Notes: a model not told the origin generated them from the letters alone. A DNA stretch of 46,823 nucleotides from Acidobacteriota bacterium (GCA_013813355.1 JACCRT010000030.1:1-46823); one strand, 5' to 3'; positions 19,415 to 27,571 are shown, counted from the first letter of the stretch. Numbers and translations are program-made.

Positions 19415-19431
19415 CGGACGGATCCCGTCCG
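19415..19431. other. Perfect 7-bp hairpin in a divergent intergenic region
   Basis: CGGACGG and CCGTCCG flank a 3-nt loop in the 129-bp region between the SIMPL gene (reverse) and the aminotransferase gene (forward). It could be an operator or an mRNA leader hairpin. No T-run follows, so a terminator is unlikely. Confidence 0.3.
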
Positions 19432-19499
19432 CGGCACCCTGCCGCACCCCTATCCAGAGCACACCACCCTGAACCCAAGAGCAGGTACACTCGTTTGCC

Positions 19500-20645
19500 A
19501 TGAAACTTGAACCGTTTGCCCTGGAGCGGCTGCAGTCCATCTGGGAGAACCGGGTCGCATGGAATCTCTCCGAGAGTGGCGTCCATCCGCTCCGCGTGGA
19601 GGAAGTGGCCGGCTCGGCAGACGAACGGGCAGCGATCCTGGCCCAGGAACTCGGCTATGGCCAGACCAACGGTACGCCCGACCTGCGTTCCGCAATTGCG
19701 GCCCTGTACCCTGGCGCCACCACCGACCACATCCTGGTGACCAACGGCGGCTCGGAAGCCAACTGTGTCGCGCTCATGCACCTGATCCGGCCGGGTGACG
19801 AGGTCGTGATGATGGCGCCGAACTATATGCAGGCGCCGGGACTCGTGCGAGCGCTGGGCGGGAGCCTGCTCCCCTGGAGGCTTGCCGGCGGACCCGACGA
19901 GGGACGCTGGCGGATGGACCTCGAAGCCCTCGCCGCGCTGGTCACCTCACGCACCAGGGCGATCTTCATCTGTAACCCGAACAATCCGACGGGCGCCCGC
20001 ATGACGGAAGCCGACCTCGACGAGGTCTGCCGGATTGCCAGCCGGAACGGGGCCTGGGTCATCGCCGACGAGATCTACCGTGGAGCGGAACTTGATGGCG
20101 TGGAGACGGCAAGCGCGTGGGGCCGCTACGAACGCGTCCTCGTCACCAGCGGATTGTCCAAGGCTTACGGCCTTCCCGGTCTGCGCATCGGCTGGGTCAC
20201 GGGGCCGCCGGCGCTCATCGACGAACTCTGGGGCGTGCACGACTACACCACTATTGCGCCGGGCGTACTGGGCGATCGCCTGGCCCGCATCGCCCTGGCC
20301 CCCGCGAAACGCGAGCTGCTCATTGCGCGCACCCGGGGGATTGTCGGCGCCAACTACCCGGTGGTGAAGCGCTGGATCGACCGGCGGAGGGGCCTGATCA
20401 GTCATGTCGCTCCGGAAGCCGGAGCTATCGTGTTCATCCGGTATCGCCACCCAATCAACTCGAGCACGCTGATTGCGCGCCTCCGCGAAGAACGTAGCCT
20501 GCTGGTAGTACCCGGCGACCATTTCGAGATGGACGGGTACCTTCGTCTTGGCTTTGGCTCGGATCCTGACTACTTGAACGGCGCACTCGACCTGCTCGGG
20601 GAGTTTCTCGATGCGCTGCCAACCTCCGCTTCCGATGTTCCTTGA
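19500..20645 (+). CDS. PLP-dependent aminotransferase, class I/II
   Basis: A fold-type I aminotransferase of 381 residues. YGQTNGTPDLRSAI, TNGGSEANC, FICNPNNPTGA, IADEIYRGAEL and the PLP lysine in SGLSKAYGLPGLRIGW are all present, as is the C-terminal Arg in YLRLGFG. The substrate cannot be assigned. Its last bases overlap the homoserine dehydrogenase start, so a role in aspartate-family or branched amino acid metabolism is a reasonable inference. ATG 19500 is the first start after the divergent intergenic region. Confidence 0.88.
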   Translation: MKLEPFALERLQSIWENRVAWNLSESGVHPLRVEEVAGSADERAAILAQELGYGQTNGTPDLRSAIAALYPGATTDHILVTNGGSEANCVALMHLIRPGDEVVMMAPNYMQAPGLVRALGGSLLPWRLAGGPDEGRWRMDLEALAALVTSRTRAIFICNPNNPTGARMTEADLDEVCRIASRNGAWVIADEIYRGAELDGVETASAWGRYERVLVTSGLSKAYGLPGLRIGWVTGPPALIDELWGVHDYTTIAPGVLGDRLARIALAPAKRELLIARTRGIVGANYPVVKRWIDRRRGLISHVAPEAGAIVFIRYRHPINSSTLIARLREERSLLVVPGDHFEMDGYLRLGFGSDPDYLNGALDLLGEFLDALPTSASDVP

Positions 20646-21711
20646 TGTCGCGCTCATCGGGTTCGGCCACGTCGGCCGCCGCTTCGCCCGCCTGCTCGCC
20701 GAGCGCGGCGGCATGCTGCTGGCCGAACAGGGCGTAACCGTGCGGATCGTCGGGATCTCGACGAACCGGCACGGTCACGTCTGGGCCGCTGAAGGGGTGG
20801 ATGTTCCGGCAGCGCTCTCGCGCGTGGAGGCAGGTCGGCGGCTGAGTGACGACGAGGACGAATGGCTGACGCCGCCAGCCATCATCAACCTGATGCGGGG
20901 CGTGAGCACGGGGCTGCGGGTTGTCGTCGAGACCACCACGCTCGACATCGCGGCCGGGCAGCCCGCGATCGCCTACGTCCAGCAGGCGTTCGCGGCCGGC
21001 TGCCACGTGGTGACCGCCAACAAGGGGCCCGCGGCCTTCGCCTACGCAGGCCTCCGCGACGAGGCGCGTGCTGCCGGCGTGTCCTTCCTGTTCGAGGGCG
21101 CGGTGATGGACGGGATTCCCATCTTCAACCTCGCCCGCGAAACGCTTCCGGGAGTTGAGGTGCTCGGCTTTCGGGGCGTGGTCAACAGCACCACCAACCA
21201 CATCCTCTCCGCGCTCGAGGACGGCGAAGCCTTCGACCCCGCGCTCGCCCGCATGCAGGACGTCGGGATCGCCGAGGCGGACCCCTCGCTCGACATCGAC
21301 GGGTGGGATGCGGCGGCCAAGGTGGCCGCGCTCGCCAATGTACTGATGGACGCCCGGATTACACCGCTCGATGTCCGGCGGGAAGGCATCGGCCCGCGGT
21401 CAGCTGACGCGGCGCTCCGTGCGATCGAAGCTGGACGCCGGCTGCGCCTGGTCGCCGCGGCCGCGCGCCTCGACGATGGGTCGGTCGAGGCATCGGTGGG
21501 TCCGGTCGAACTACAGGCGGGTGACCTGCTCGCGAACCTGCGGGGCCAGGCCAACGCGCTCGTGCTGCGAACGGATCTGCTCGGTGAGATTGCCGTCTGC
21601 CAGCTCACTGGCGGCCTGACCCAGACCGCCTACGCCCTGCTCGTCGATCTCGTTACGATCTGCCGTCGCCACGCACCGCTGCCCGCAGGCGCGCCTCGTC
21701 GAATCCCTTGA
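20635..21711 (+). CDS. hom: Homoserine dehydrogenase
   Basis: A protein of 358 residues. The NAD(P)-binding motif ALIGFGHVGRR is at residues 6-16, followed by TANKGP, NSTTNHILSALEDG, EADPSLDIDGWDAAAKVA and the catalytic Lys region. It reduces aspartate semialdehyde to homoserine for threonine, methionine and isoleucine synthesis. It is short and lacks the C-terminal ACT domain that gives threonine inhibition in many bacteria. The ATG at 20635 lies inside the 3' end of the aminotransferase gene (11-bp overlap). Its 3' end is overlapped on the other strand by the glutaredoxin gene. Confidence 0.92.
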   Translation: MFLDVALIGFGHVGRRFARLLAERGGMLLAEQGVTVRIVGISTNRHGHVWAAEGVDVPAALSRVEAGRRLSDDEDEWLTPPAIINLMRGVSTGLRVVVETTTLDIAAGQPAIAYVQQAFAAGCHVVTANKGPAAFAYAGLRDEARAAGVSFLFEGAVMDGIPIFNLARETLPGVEVLGFRGVVNSTTNHILSALEDGEAFDPALARMQDVGIAEADPSLDIDGWDAAAKVAALANVLMDARITPLDVRREGIGPRSADAALRAIEAGRRLRLVAAAARLDDGSVEASVGPVELQAGDLLANLRGQANALVLRTDLLGEIAVCQLTGGLTQTAYALLVDLVTICRRHAPLPAGAPRRIP

Positions 21712-21898
21712 CCGCGATGCTGCCGACGACCGTGACGGGCACCGCACGGAAGCCAAGGGCCAGCAGATCGGTATACGCCTCGTGGTCCTCCTCGACGTTA
21801 CGGACCGTGTACGGGTACCCTTCGCGTGAAAGAAACTCCTTCACCAGTTCGCAGGCGCGTCAATGCGAGCCGGAATAGACAGTAATCTGTGTTGTCAT
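21653..21898 (-). CDS. Candidate selenocysteine glutaredoxin (in-frame TGA at the first CxxC position)
   Basis: ATG 21898 opens MTTQITVYSGSH, then TGA (21860-21862, codon 13), then RACELVKEFLSREGYPY and a full glutaredoxin body with the cis-Pro segment RAVPVTVVG and a C-terminal GFDEARLRAAV helix, ending at TAA 21653. Reading TGA as Sec gives an 81-residue protein with a UxxC redox motif in the exact place of CxxC. Nothing else is disrupted and the frame is kept on both sides. The only start after the TGA is a GTG at 21844, which would leave a protein with no first strand and no active site. A hairpin just downstream looks like a bacterial SECIS. The 3' end overlaps hom in antisense by 59 bp. 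Alternatives are a recent nonsense mutation or a sequencing error (TGC or TGT to TGA). Confidence 0.65.
21826..21844 (-). promoter_or_regulatory. Candidate bacterial SECIS hairpin
   Basis: On the reverse strand, GTGAAGGA pairs with TCTTTCAC (eight pairs, one of them G-U) around a 3-nt GTT loop. The stem begins 16 nt and the loop G lies 24 nt after the TGA. Bacterial SECIS elements are short hairpins within the coding region just after the UGA, with a G among the first loop bases, and this fits that pattern. A lower CGCG/CGCG pairing starting right after the TGA is also possible. Confidence 0.5.
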
Positions 21899-21942
21899 AA
21901 TCGTGAATAGACTTCAGAATCCAGCAATCAGAAATCAGGAAC

Positions 21943-22008
21943 CGTTTCCTGCCTCCTGACTCCTGCCTGCTGCCAACTACCTACTGCCTACTGCCTACTG
22001 CCTACTGC
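21943..22008. repeat. CTACTGC heptamer array upstream of the CoA-transferase gene
   Basis: Four exact CTACTGC copies fill 21981-22008 and end 1 bp before the ATG of the next gene. Degenerate seven-base units (CTCCTGC-like) extend upstream to about 21943. The array occupies the place of a ribosome-binding site, and no Shine-Dalgarno sequence is visible within it. Confidence 0.85.
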
Positions 22009-22009
22009 T

Positions 22010-23197
22010 ATGCGTCCACTCTCCGGCATCACCGTCATCGATCTTACTCGCGTCCTGTCCGGGCCGTACTGCACCATGCTGCTGGCCGACATGGGAGCAC
22101 GCGTGATCAAGGTCGAGCAGCCCGGCCGCGGCGACGACACGCGCGGCTGGGGCCCGCCGTTCGTCGAAGGCGAGAGCGCGTATTTTCTGAGCATCAATCG
22201 CAACAAGGAGAGCCTGACGCTCGACCTGAAGCACCCGGGCGCCAGGCGTGCGCTCGATGCCTTGCTCGACCGCGCGGATGTCGTCGTCGAGAACTTCAGG
22301 CCCGGCACCATGGAACGACTCGGGCTCGACTACGCGCAAGTGTCCGCGGCGCGCCCGCGGCTGATCTACTGCTCCATCTCGGGATTCGGCCAGACTGGGC
22401 CGCGGCGCGACGAGCCGGGGTACGACGCCGTGGTGCAGGCCGAAGGCGGGTTGATGAGCATTACCGGTGCGTCGGACGGCCCGCCATTCAGGCTCGGCGT
22501 CGCGATCTCCGACATTGTGAGCGGCATGTTCGCGGCGCAGGGGATCACGCTCGCCCTGTTCGCGCGCGAGCGGTCAGGCCGCGGCCAGCGTGTGGACATC
22601 AGCATGCTCGACACCACGGCTGCGCTGTTGACCTACCAGGCCGGGATCTACTTCGCGACAGGCGTCTCCCCTGGACGACTGGGCAACCGCCACCCCACGA
22701 TCGTGCCCTACGAAACCTTTGCGGCGAGCGACGGCGAGTTCGTCATCGCTGTTGGCAACGACGAGCAGTGGCGCCGGTGCTGCGACATCCTGGACTTGAC
22801 CTCACTCGGCCAGAACCCGCGGTTTGCCACCAATCGCGCCCGCGTCGAGCACTACGACGTCATCAGGCCGGTCCTCGCCCACCGGCTGGCCACGAGGTCC
22901 CGCGCGGAGTGGGTCGGGATGCTGAAGGCTGCCGGCGTGCCGTGTGGATCCGTCCGCGATATCGGCGAGCTCCTGCAGGATCGGCAGATCGCCGCGCGCG
23001 AGATGATCGCGACCGTGGAGCACGCCACCGTGGGAGCGCTCCGCGTGCTCGGTGTGCCGATCAAGTTGTCGGAGACGCCTGGCGCCGTCCAGATGGCGCC
23101 GCCCACCCTCGGCCAGCATACCCGGACGATCCTCCAGGATGACCTGGGGCTGAGCGGCGAAGAGATCGAGGCGCTCGCCGCAAGCCGCGCCATTTGA
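22010..23197 (+). CDS. Family III CoA-transferase (CaiB/BaiF family)
   Basis: A protein of 395 residues. LSGITVIDLTRVLSGPYCTMLLADMGARVIKVE, quoted in part, is the family N-terminus; NRNKESLTLDLK, VVVENFRPGTM, the catalytic Asp in PGYDAVVQAEGG, and NRHPTIVPYE are also present. These enzymes move CoA between carboxylic acids through an Asp-bound anhydride. The acid pair (succinyl, formyl, carnitine and so on) cannot be told. It stands alone, behind a heptamer repeat array. Confidence 0.9.
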   Translation: MRPLSGITVIDLTRVLSGPYCTMLLADMGARVIKVEQPGRGDDTRGWGPPFVEGESAYFLSINRNKESLTLDLKHPGARRALDALLDRADVVVENFRPGTMERLGLDYAQVSAARPRLIYCSISGFGQTGPRRDEPGYDAVVQAEGGLMSITGASDGPPFRLGVAISDIVSGMFAAQGITLALFARERSGRGQRVDISMLDTTAALLTYQAGIYFATGVSPGRLGNRHPTIVPYETFAASDGEFVIAVGNDEQWRRCCDILDLTSLGQNPRFATNRARVEHYDVIRPVLAHRLATRSRAEWVGMLKAAGVPCGSVRDIGELLQDRQIAAREMIATVEHATVGALRVLGVPIKLSETPGAVQMAPPTLGQHTRTILQDDLGLSGEEIEALAASRAI

Positions 23198-23259
23198 ACC
23201 ACGGACTCAACGCGCGTCTGACCAGAACGGCAGCAGGCGGAAGATCTCAGTCCCCATGG

Positions 23260-23691
23260 CTAAGACCGCTGCACCAGGAGAACGACTTCCCTGAGCAGGA
23301 ACTCGAGAACGTCCTCTTCCGTGAGGGCAGCGAGGGGCGTCCCTTCCCGGAGCGGCTGTTCCGTTTCCACCCTGCGGCGGCCGCGGCCGCGCACGACGCG
23401 GGCGAGGACTTCAGGCGGGTCGATCGAGGAATCGAACACGAGCTCGATGAACTCGTCCGACGATCCCTCGGGCGACAACCTGACGGCGTCCGAGGGCGTC
23501 ATGACCCTGAAGGGGTGCCCCTGGGCCGTGAGCGCGCCCGCCATGTGCTGAAAGACCGGGACGGCCCGGCCTGCGAGGAAGGCGTCGTAGTGTTTCGCCG
23601 CCTCGTCGCTCCGCACGCGCCGCTCGGCAGCGGTGCGCTTCCCCGCATCGAGGGCGACCTTCAGCCGGCGGTTGACTTCGGATATGTCCAT
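23260..23691 (-). CDS. Protein of unknown function, 143 residues
   Basis: Not recognised. The protein is soluble and predicted mixed alpha/beta, with an N-terminal helical part (residues 1-60, rich in Arg, Ala and Lys) and a middle strand-rich part with FIELVFDSSIDPPEVLARVV. A C-terminal Leu-rich helix follows (EEDVLEFLLREVVLLV). It has no signal peptide or membrane helix. It starts 8 bp after the stop of the PilT-like ATPase gene on the same strand, so it is probably co-transcribed and may work with it. A forward open frame over the same bases has no family features and is a shadow. Confidence 0.7.
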   Translation of the reverse strand: MDISEVNRRLKVALDAGKRTAAERRVRSDEAAKHYDAFLAGRAVPVFQHMAGALTAQGHPFRVMTPSDAVRLSPEGSSDEFIELVFDSSIDPPEVLARVVRGRGRRRVETEQPLREGTPLAALTEEDVLEFLLREVVLLVQRS

Positions 23692-23699
23692 TCTCGATC

Positions 23700-26216
23700 C
23701 TAGGCTCGCCGCTCGAGGTCGCCCACGTCAATCCCGTCCTGCTGCAGCGCGGCCAGAATGACGCGCCGGTTGGGCGCGTTCCGTACTGCCTCCGCCGGCT
23801 TGACCACGCCGTTGCGCACGAGCGCCACCAGTGAATCGGTCAGCGTGCACATGCCAAGACGACGGCCCCCTTCGATAGCGATGGGAACCTGCCCGAAGGC
23901 CCCGTCCACGATCAATTGCGCAACTGGCGGACTGCTCAGCAACACCTCTCGCGCCGCAATACGCCCGCCGGTCGCCTTCTCGACCAGCACCTGTGAGATG
24001 ACCGCCCGCAACGCTCCTGAGAGCAGCGCGCGCACCTGGGGCCGGCGGTCCGCGGAGAAGGCATCCGTGAGGCGCTCGATTGCTTCCGTGGTGCTCGGCG
24101 CCGGCATGCTCGCGAACACCAGGCGGCCGGCGCGTGCCGCGTCGATGGCGACCGCGATGGCCTCCGGCGATCGCGCGTCGTCGATGACGAGTACATCCGG
24201 GCCTTCGCGAAGGGCGGCACGCGCGGCACGCGCGATGGCGGCTCCCTCACCGTCGACCTCGCGCTGGCTGATGAGCGAGTGTCGCCGCTCGTGCAGCGTG
24301 CGCACCCGCGATTCAATCGTGATCACGTGGTCCGAGCGGCTCCGGTTGATGCGATCCACGAAGGCGCTAAGCAGCGTGGACTTGCCGCTGGCGCGGGGCC
24401 CCGCGAGGACGATCAGGCCGTCGGGCTCGTTGCAGAGCGCCTGGATCTCGCGGCTGAGACCAAGTTCGTCCGCTGTCGAGATGTTCGCGGCCAGGTGGAA
24501 GACGAGCCCGCGGCCCGCGGCGTCCTCGAAGCTGACGCACCGTACGCGGCCCACCCCCGGCAGCGTGGTGGTCCATTCCGAGGTCGAGTGCGCGACCTCG
24601 TCCCTGGGCGCAAACTCGAACGCGAAGCGGTCGATGTCGGGCCCGTGAAGGACGGGCAGAGAGGCCGACGAGGTGATCTCGCCTTCGACCCGCATCAGCG
24701 GACGCGAGCCTCCGATCGCGTAGACGGCCGACGCGCCGCGCTCCAGGCCGTCGTGCAGCACGTCGAGGAGCACGGCCGTGGAACTGTGCCCCGCCGCCCC
24801 GTGGCGGGGGAGGAGCAGCGCAACCGGCCGAGCGTCATCCTCGCCCTGTGCGACCATGTCAACGAATGGCGTGGCCCCGACTGCTGGCGCAGGCTCTGGC
24901 CGCAGGTCTGTGGATGCGGCCTGCTCGGCGAGAAGCGCAGCCTGCATCTCAGCTTCGAGTGCCGCCCTGTCGATCGCGGTGCGCATCGCCACGGCTTCGG
25001 CTGCCGACAGGGCCTCTTGCTCGGCCGCTGCTGCCGCAGCCGTTTCCGCGGCCCGTTGTTCCTCTCTGGTGAGCAAGCCGGTTTCGAGTTCCTTCGCGGC
25101 AGCTGCGATCGCATCCGACAGCCGACCCTCGAAGGCGTCGTCCATCGCGGCCTTCCTTTCGCATGCCCTGGCGTCGGCGTCGGCCAGCCGCATGGCAAAA
25201 GCCGCCTCGAGTTCCGCTGCCCGATCCGCCAGCCGCCTCGCAGACGCAGCCTCGGTATCCGCCAGGGCGGATTCCCGTTCGACAAGCCGTTCGTAAAGGG
25301 CTTCCAGACGGGTTTCGCGAGCGGAGAGCGCCTGCTCGACGTCGGCGAGTGCAGCGGCAGCGGCACGGGCCGTGGTGTCGGCCTGCTCGGCCAGCGCCGC
25401 AGCCCGGACGGCCCATTCGTTTTCGATCTCTGCCTTGTGCGCAGCCAGCGCATCGGCAGCGTTCGCGGCAAGCTCCTGCTCGTGGCGCGCCAATGCCGCC
25501 GCGGCCTGCTCGGCCAGTTCCGTCTCGCGGCTGGCCAGCAACGCCGCGGCTTCGGCTCGAACCTCCGCCTCACGGGTCTCCAGCAACGCCCGCAGCTCCG
25601 CCTCCCGCCGCTCATGGGCCGCACGCTGCTCGGACTCCCGCGCGGCGGCCGCTGCCGCCGCTTCCGCACGGACTTCGGCCTCGGGGGCCTCCAGCGCCGC
25701 CCGCGGGTCGGCGTCTGGGGTTCCGGGCTCCCCACCGCTGACCGCGATGGCCTGAACGACGGCGTCCGCTCCCGCCAAGCCGGACGCGAGGTTCACCGCC
25801 GGGACAGGCGCTTCATCGCGCCCCCCCTCTTCGGCGGATGGAGAAGCCTGCTCGACCTGCTCCGGCGGAGGGTCGTGCTTTACGCGAACCTCCACCCAGA
25901 CATCATCACCGCCCCTCGCAGCGACGACGACGAAGCGGTGCAGGCCGTCTGGCGAGTCGATCTCGTGCTCGACGGCGCCGACGTCGTCGAACTCATGCCG
26001 CGCTTCCGGCGGCAGCACCTGGGCCAGCATCGAGAGGACGGCATCCGGTGTCAGGGGGCGTGACGACAGCTCCACCTGCCCCCACGACAACGGGCCCCTG
26101 ACCGCATCCAGGGACCTCGAGGAAGTGACGACGTACGGGCGCTCCCCGACATGCATGACGAGGGAATCCCCGCCGAGGCGGACGATGGCGTCGAGAAGTG
26201 AATCGAGGAGGCTCAC
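23700..26216 (-). CDS. PilT-like ATPase with duplicated N-domain and long Ala/Glu coiled-coil insert
   Basis: A protein of 838 residues, over twice the length of PilT. Residues 1-112 resemble the PilT N-terminal PAS-like domain (RPLTPDAVLSMLAQVLPPE), and 113-165 is a linker. Residues 168-435 are an Ala/Glu/Arg-rich coiled coil with 20-30 residue repeats (ETREAEVRAEAAALLASRE). A second PAS-like domain at about 475-590 (VYAIGGSRPLMRVEGEI) and a C-terminal ATPase at 597-800 follow. Walker A is GPRASGKST (606-614). Other boxes differ from PilT: the Asp box reads IESRVR, Walker B reads LVIDDARSPE where PilT has a GEMRD-type sequence, and the His box reads SMPA in place of LHT. SGALRAVISQVLV and GRIAAREVL are well kept. 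It is probably a motor-derived structural or regulatory protein. Confidence 0.8.
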   Translation of the reverse strand: MSLLDSLLDAIVRLGGDSLVMHVGERPYVVTSSRSLDAVRGPLSWGQVELSSRPLTPDAVLSMLAQVLPPEARHEFDDVGAVEHEIDSPDGLHRFVVVAARGGDDVWVEVRVKHDPPPEQVEQASPSAEEGGRDEAPVPAVNLASGLAGADAVVQAIAVSGGEPGTPDADPRAALEAPEAEVRAEAAAAAAARESEQRAAHERREAELRALLETREAEVRAEAAALLASRETELAEQAAAALARHEQELAANAADALAAHKAEIENEWAVRAAALAEQADTTARAAAAALADVEQALSARETRLEALYERLVERESALADTEAASARRLADRAAELEAAFAMRLADADARACERKAAMDDAFEGRLSDAIAAAAKELETGLLTREEQRAAETAAAAAAEQEALSAAEAVAMRTAIDRAALEAEMQAALLAEQAASTDLRPEPAPAVGATPFVDMVAQGEDDARPVALLLPRHGAAGHSSTAVLLDVLHDGLERGASAVYAIGGSRPLMRVEGEITSSASLPVLHGPDIDRFAFEFAPRDEVAHSTSEWTTTLPGVGRVRCVSFEDAAGRGLVFHLAANISTADELGLSREIQALCNEPDGLIVLAGPRASGKSTLLSAFVDRINRSRSDHVITIESRVRTLHERRHSLISQREVDGEGAAIARAARAALREGPDVLVIDDARSPEAIAVAIDAARAGRLVFASMPAPSTTEAIERLTDAFSADRRPQVRALLSGALRAVISQVLVEKATGGRIAAREVLLSSPPVAQLIVDGAFGQVPIAIEGGRRLGMCTLTDSLVALVRNGVVKPAEAVRNAPNRRVILAALQQDGIDVGDLERRA

Positions 26217-26293
26217 GAAATATCTCTGGGGCCTGTCACAGCGCTTGGCTGCCGGGCCATGTTTCGGCTCGAACGGCAGAGCTCTGTAGGACT

Positions 26294-26728
26294 TCAGCTG
26301 TCCCGCCGCGGAATTGTGCCGGCCTCGTAGAGGCGAACCAGCTCAATCAGCTTATATGCTTTCGTCTGGTAGGCCGGGATGATCCGCTCGGCACGAAGGT
26401 ATTGGACCATCCCGTCGTCAGAGTAGTCCGGGGGCCCCACGTCGGGCACCGAAGTGAACGCCTCCTCCAGCCCCGCGAGGCTCTGGACCTTCTCTTCCCG
26501 GAGTACGTTCCAGGGGATGATCCTGAGAAACCGGCCCCGCGAAATCCGGCGAACCGTCTCGAACTGCACGAACAACTCGTTGCTGATGAAGCTGAACCCG
26601 GCGTCGGCCCGCGAGGCGGGCGCGTCCTCGACTTTCAGAAGCCGCACGCCGGGCAGTACCGAGAGCACTTCGATCAGCCGCCGGGTGAAGTCCCCATCCC
26701 CGGACCAGCCGGACGTATCCAGTTCCAT
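26294..26728 (-). CDS. Protein of unknown function, 144 residues
   Basis: Not recognised. A soluble alpha/beta protein starting MELDTSGW, with GDFTRRLIEVLSVLPGVRLLKVED and FSFISNELFVQFETVRR (quoted in part) and a C-terminal YQTKAYKLIELVRLYEAGT helix. ATG 26728 lies 14 bp after the ubiE stop, so it is probably in the same transcript. It has no cysteines or membrane helices. The gene ends 77 bp before the PilT-like ATPase gene, which follows on the same strand. Confidence 0.7.
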   Translation of the reverse strand: MELDTSGWSGDGDFTRRLIEVLSVLPGVRLLKVEDAPASRADAGFSFISNELFVQFETVRRISRGRFLRIIPWNVLREEKVQSLAGLEEAFTSVPDVGPPDYSDDGMVQYLRAERIIPAYQTKAYKLIELVRLYEAGTIPRRDS

Positions 26729-26742
26729 GCCGGGATCGTAAT

Positions 26743-27516
26743 TCAGCCTTCCACCTTCAGCCTTCCTATATGGATCGCCATGAGGCCGCCAAGGACCGGC
26801 ACGTACTCGCACGACGAGAAGCCCTGCTCCCGCAGCATCTCGCAGACGCGGGCGGCGCCGGGGTGGCGTTCAATCGACTCCGGAATGTACCGGTAGGTGT
26901 CGGGATCGCGGTGCAGCACGAACCCCAGGACCGATCCCACCACCGTCAGGTAGCCGAGGTAACAGGCACGGACCAACCGATTGTCGGGACGGTTGAAATC
27001 CAGGGACAGGAACACTCCACCCGGCTTCAAGACACGCCGAATCTCTGCCAGCGACCCCGGCAGATCCGGCACGTTGCGGATGCCATAGCCCGTGGTCACG
27101 ATCTCGAAGCCGGCGCGCCCGAACGGCAGCGCCATCATGTCGCCGGTGACGAAGGCGGAGCGGCCCTCCCTGGCCTTGGCGAGCCGCAGCATTTCGTGGG
27201 TGACGTCCAGCCCGGTGACCTGCGCGCCCCGCTCGGCCAGGGCAAAGGCGATGTCGCCGGTGCCGCAGGCCAGGTCGAGCGCGCGGCTGCCCGGACGGGG
27301 CGCGGCCAACCGCACCAGCCGGCGCTTCCAGCCCCGGTCCAACCCGTACGAGAGCAGGATAGTGATCAGGTCGTACCGGTGAGCGATAGTTGCGAACAGC
27401 CGCCGGACGTAAGCTGCCTTGGCGGGGGATGAATTGAAGGCCGATTTGAGACGCGGCCGTGCGGGTTGCGTCATTCCATGATGATGACGCCGCGGATCAT
27501 CCGGGTTAGCGGGCAT
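26743..27516 (-). CDS. ubiE: Demethylmenaquinone methyltransferase (UbiE/MenG)
   Basis: A SAM-dependent methyltransferase of 257 residues that catalyses the last step of menaquinone synthesis. The UbiE N-terminal YVRRLFATIAHRYDLITILLSYGLDRGWKR (quoted here as family evidence in part), SAM motif I ALDLACGTGDIA, and the C-terminal signature YRYIPESIERHPG are present. I chose ATG 27516 because AGGA lies 8 nt upstream; an internal ATG at 27474 has no such site. With mqnD in the same window and no ubiquinone genes, menG is the likely role. The last codons (KVEG-stop) lie in three heptamer copies at 26744-26764. It is divergent from the DtxR-family gene. Confidence 0.9.
   Translation of the reverse strand: MPANPDDPRRHHHGMTQPARPRLKSAFNSSPAKAAYVRRLFATIAHRYDLITILLSYGLDRGWKRRLVRLAAPRPGSRALDLACGTGDIAFALAERGAQVTGLDVTHEMLRLAKAREGRSAFVTGDMMALPFGRAGFEIVTTGYGIRNVPDLPGSLAEIRRVLKPGGVFLSLDFNRPDNRLVRACYLGYLTVVGSVLGFVLHRDPDTYRYIPESIERHPGAARVCEMLREQGFSSCEYVPVLGGLMAIHIGRLKVEG
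26744..26764. repeat. CAGCCTT/CCACCTT heptamers at the ubiE 3' end
   Basis: Three consecutive seven-base units (CAGCCTT, CCACCTT, CAGCCTT on the forward strand) provide the last codons and stop of ubiE on the reverse strand. Related units lie at 1555-1568, 45651-45664 and 45893-45918. Confidence 0.6.
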
Positions 27517-27571
27517 TCTGAACGTCCTGAACGTCTTTCGATGGAATCAAAAGTATGCTTCGAGATCAATC

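Noticed and set aside
23194-23703. Forward open frame after the CoA-transferase
   Set aside because: It is the antisense of the 143-residue gene, which has better composition and lies in an operon with the ATPase gene.
24279-26063. Forward open frame of nearly 600 codons opposite the PilT-like coiled coil
   Set aside because: Its Arg/Gly/Leu repeats are the antisense reading of the Ala/Glu coiled-coil repeats.
27517-27571. DtxR-type operator in the gap before the regulator gene
   Set aside because: No palindrome resembling a DtxR or MntR box was found in the 55 bp.
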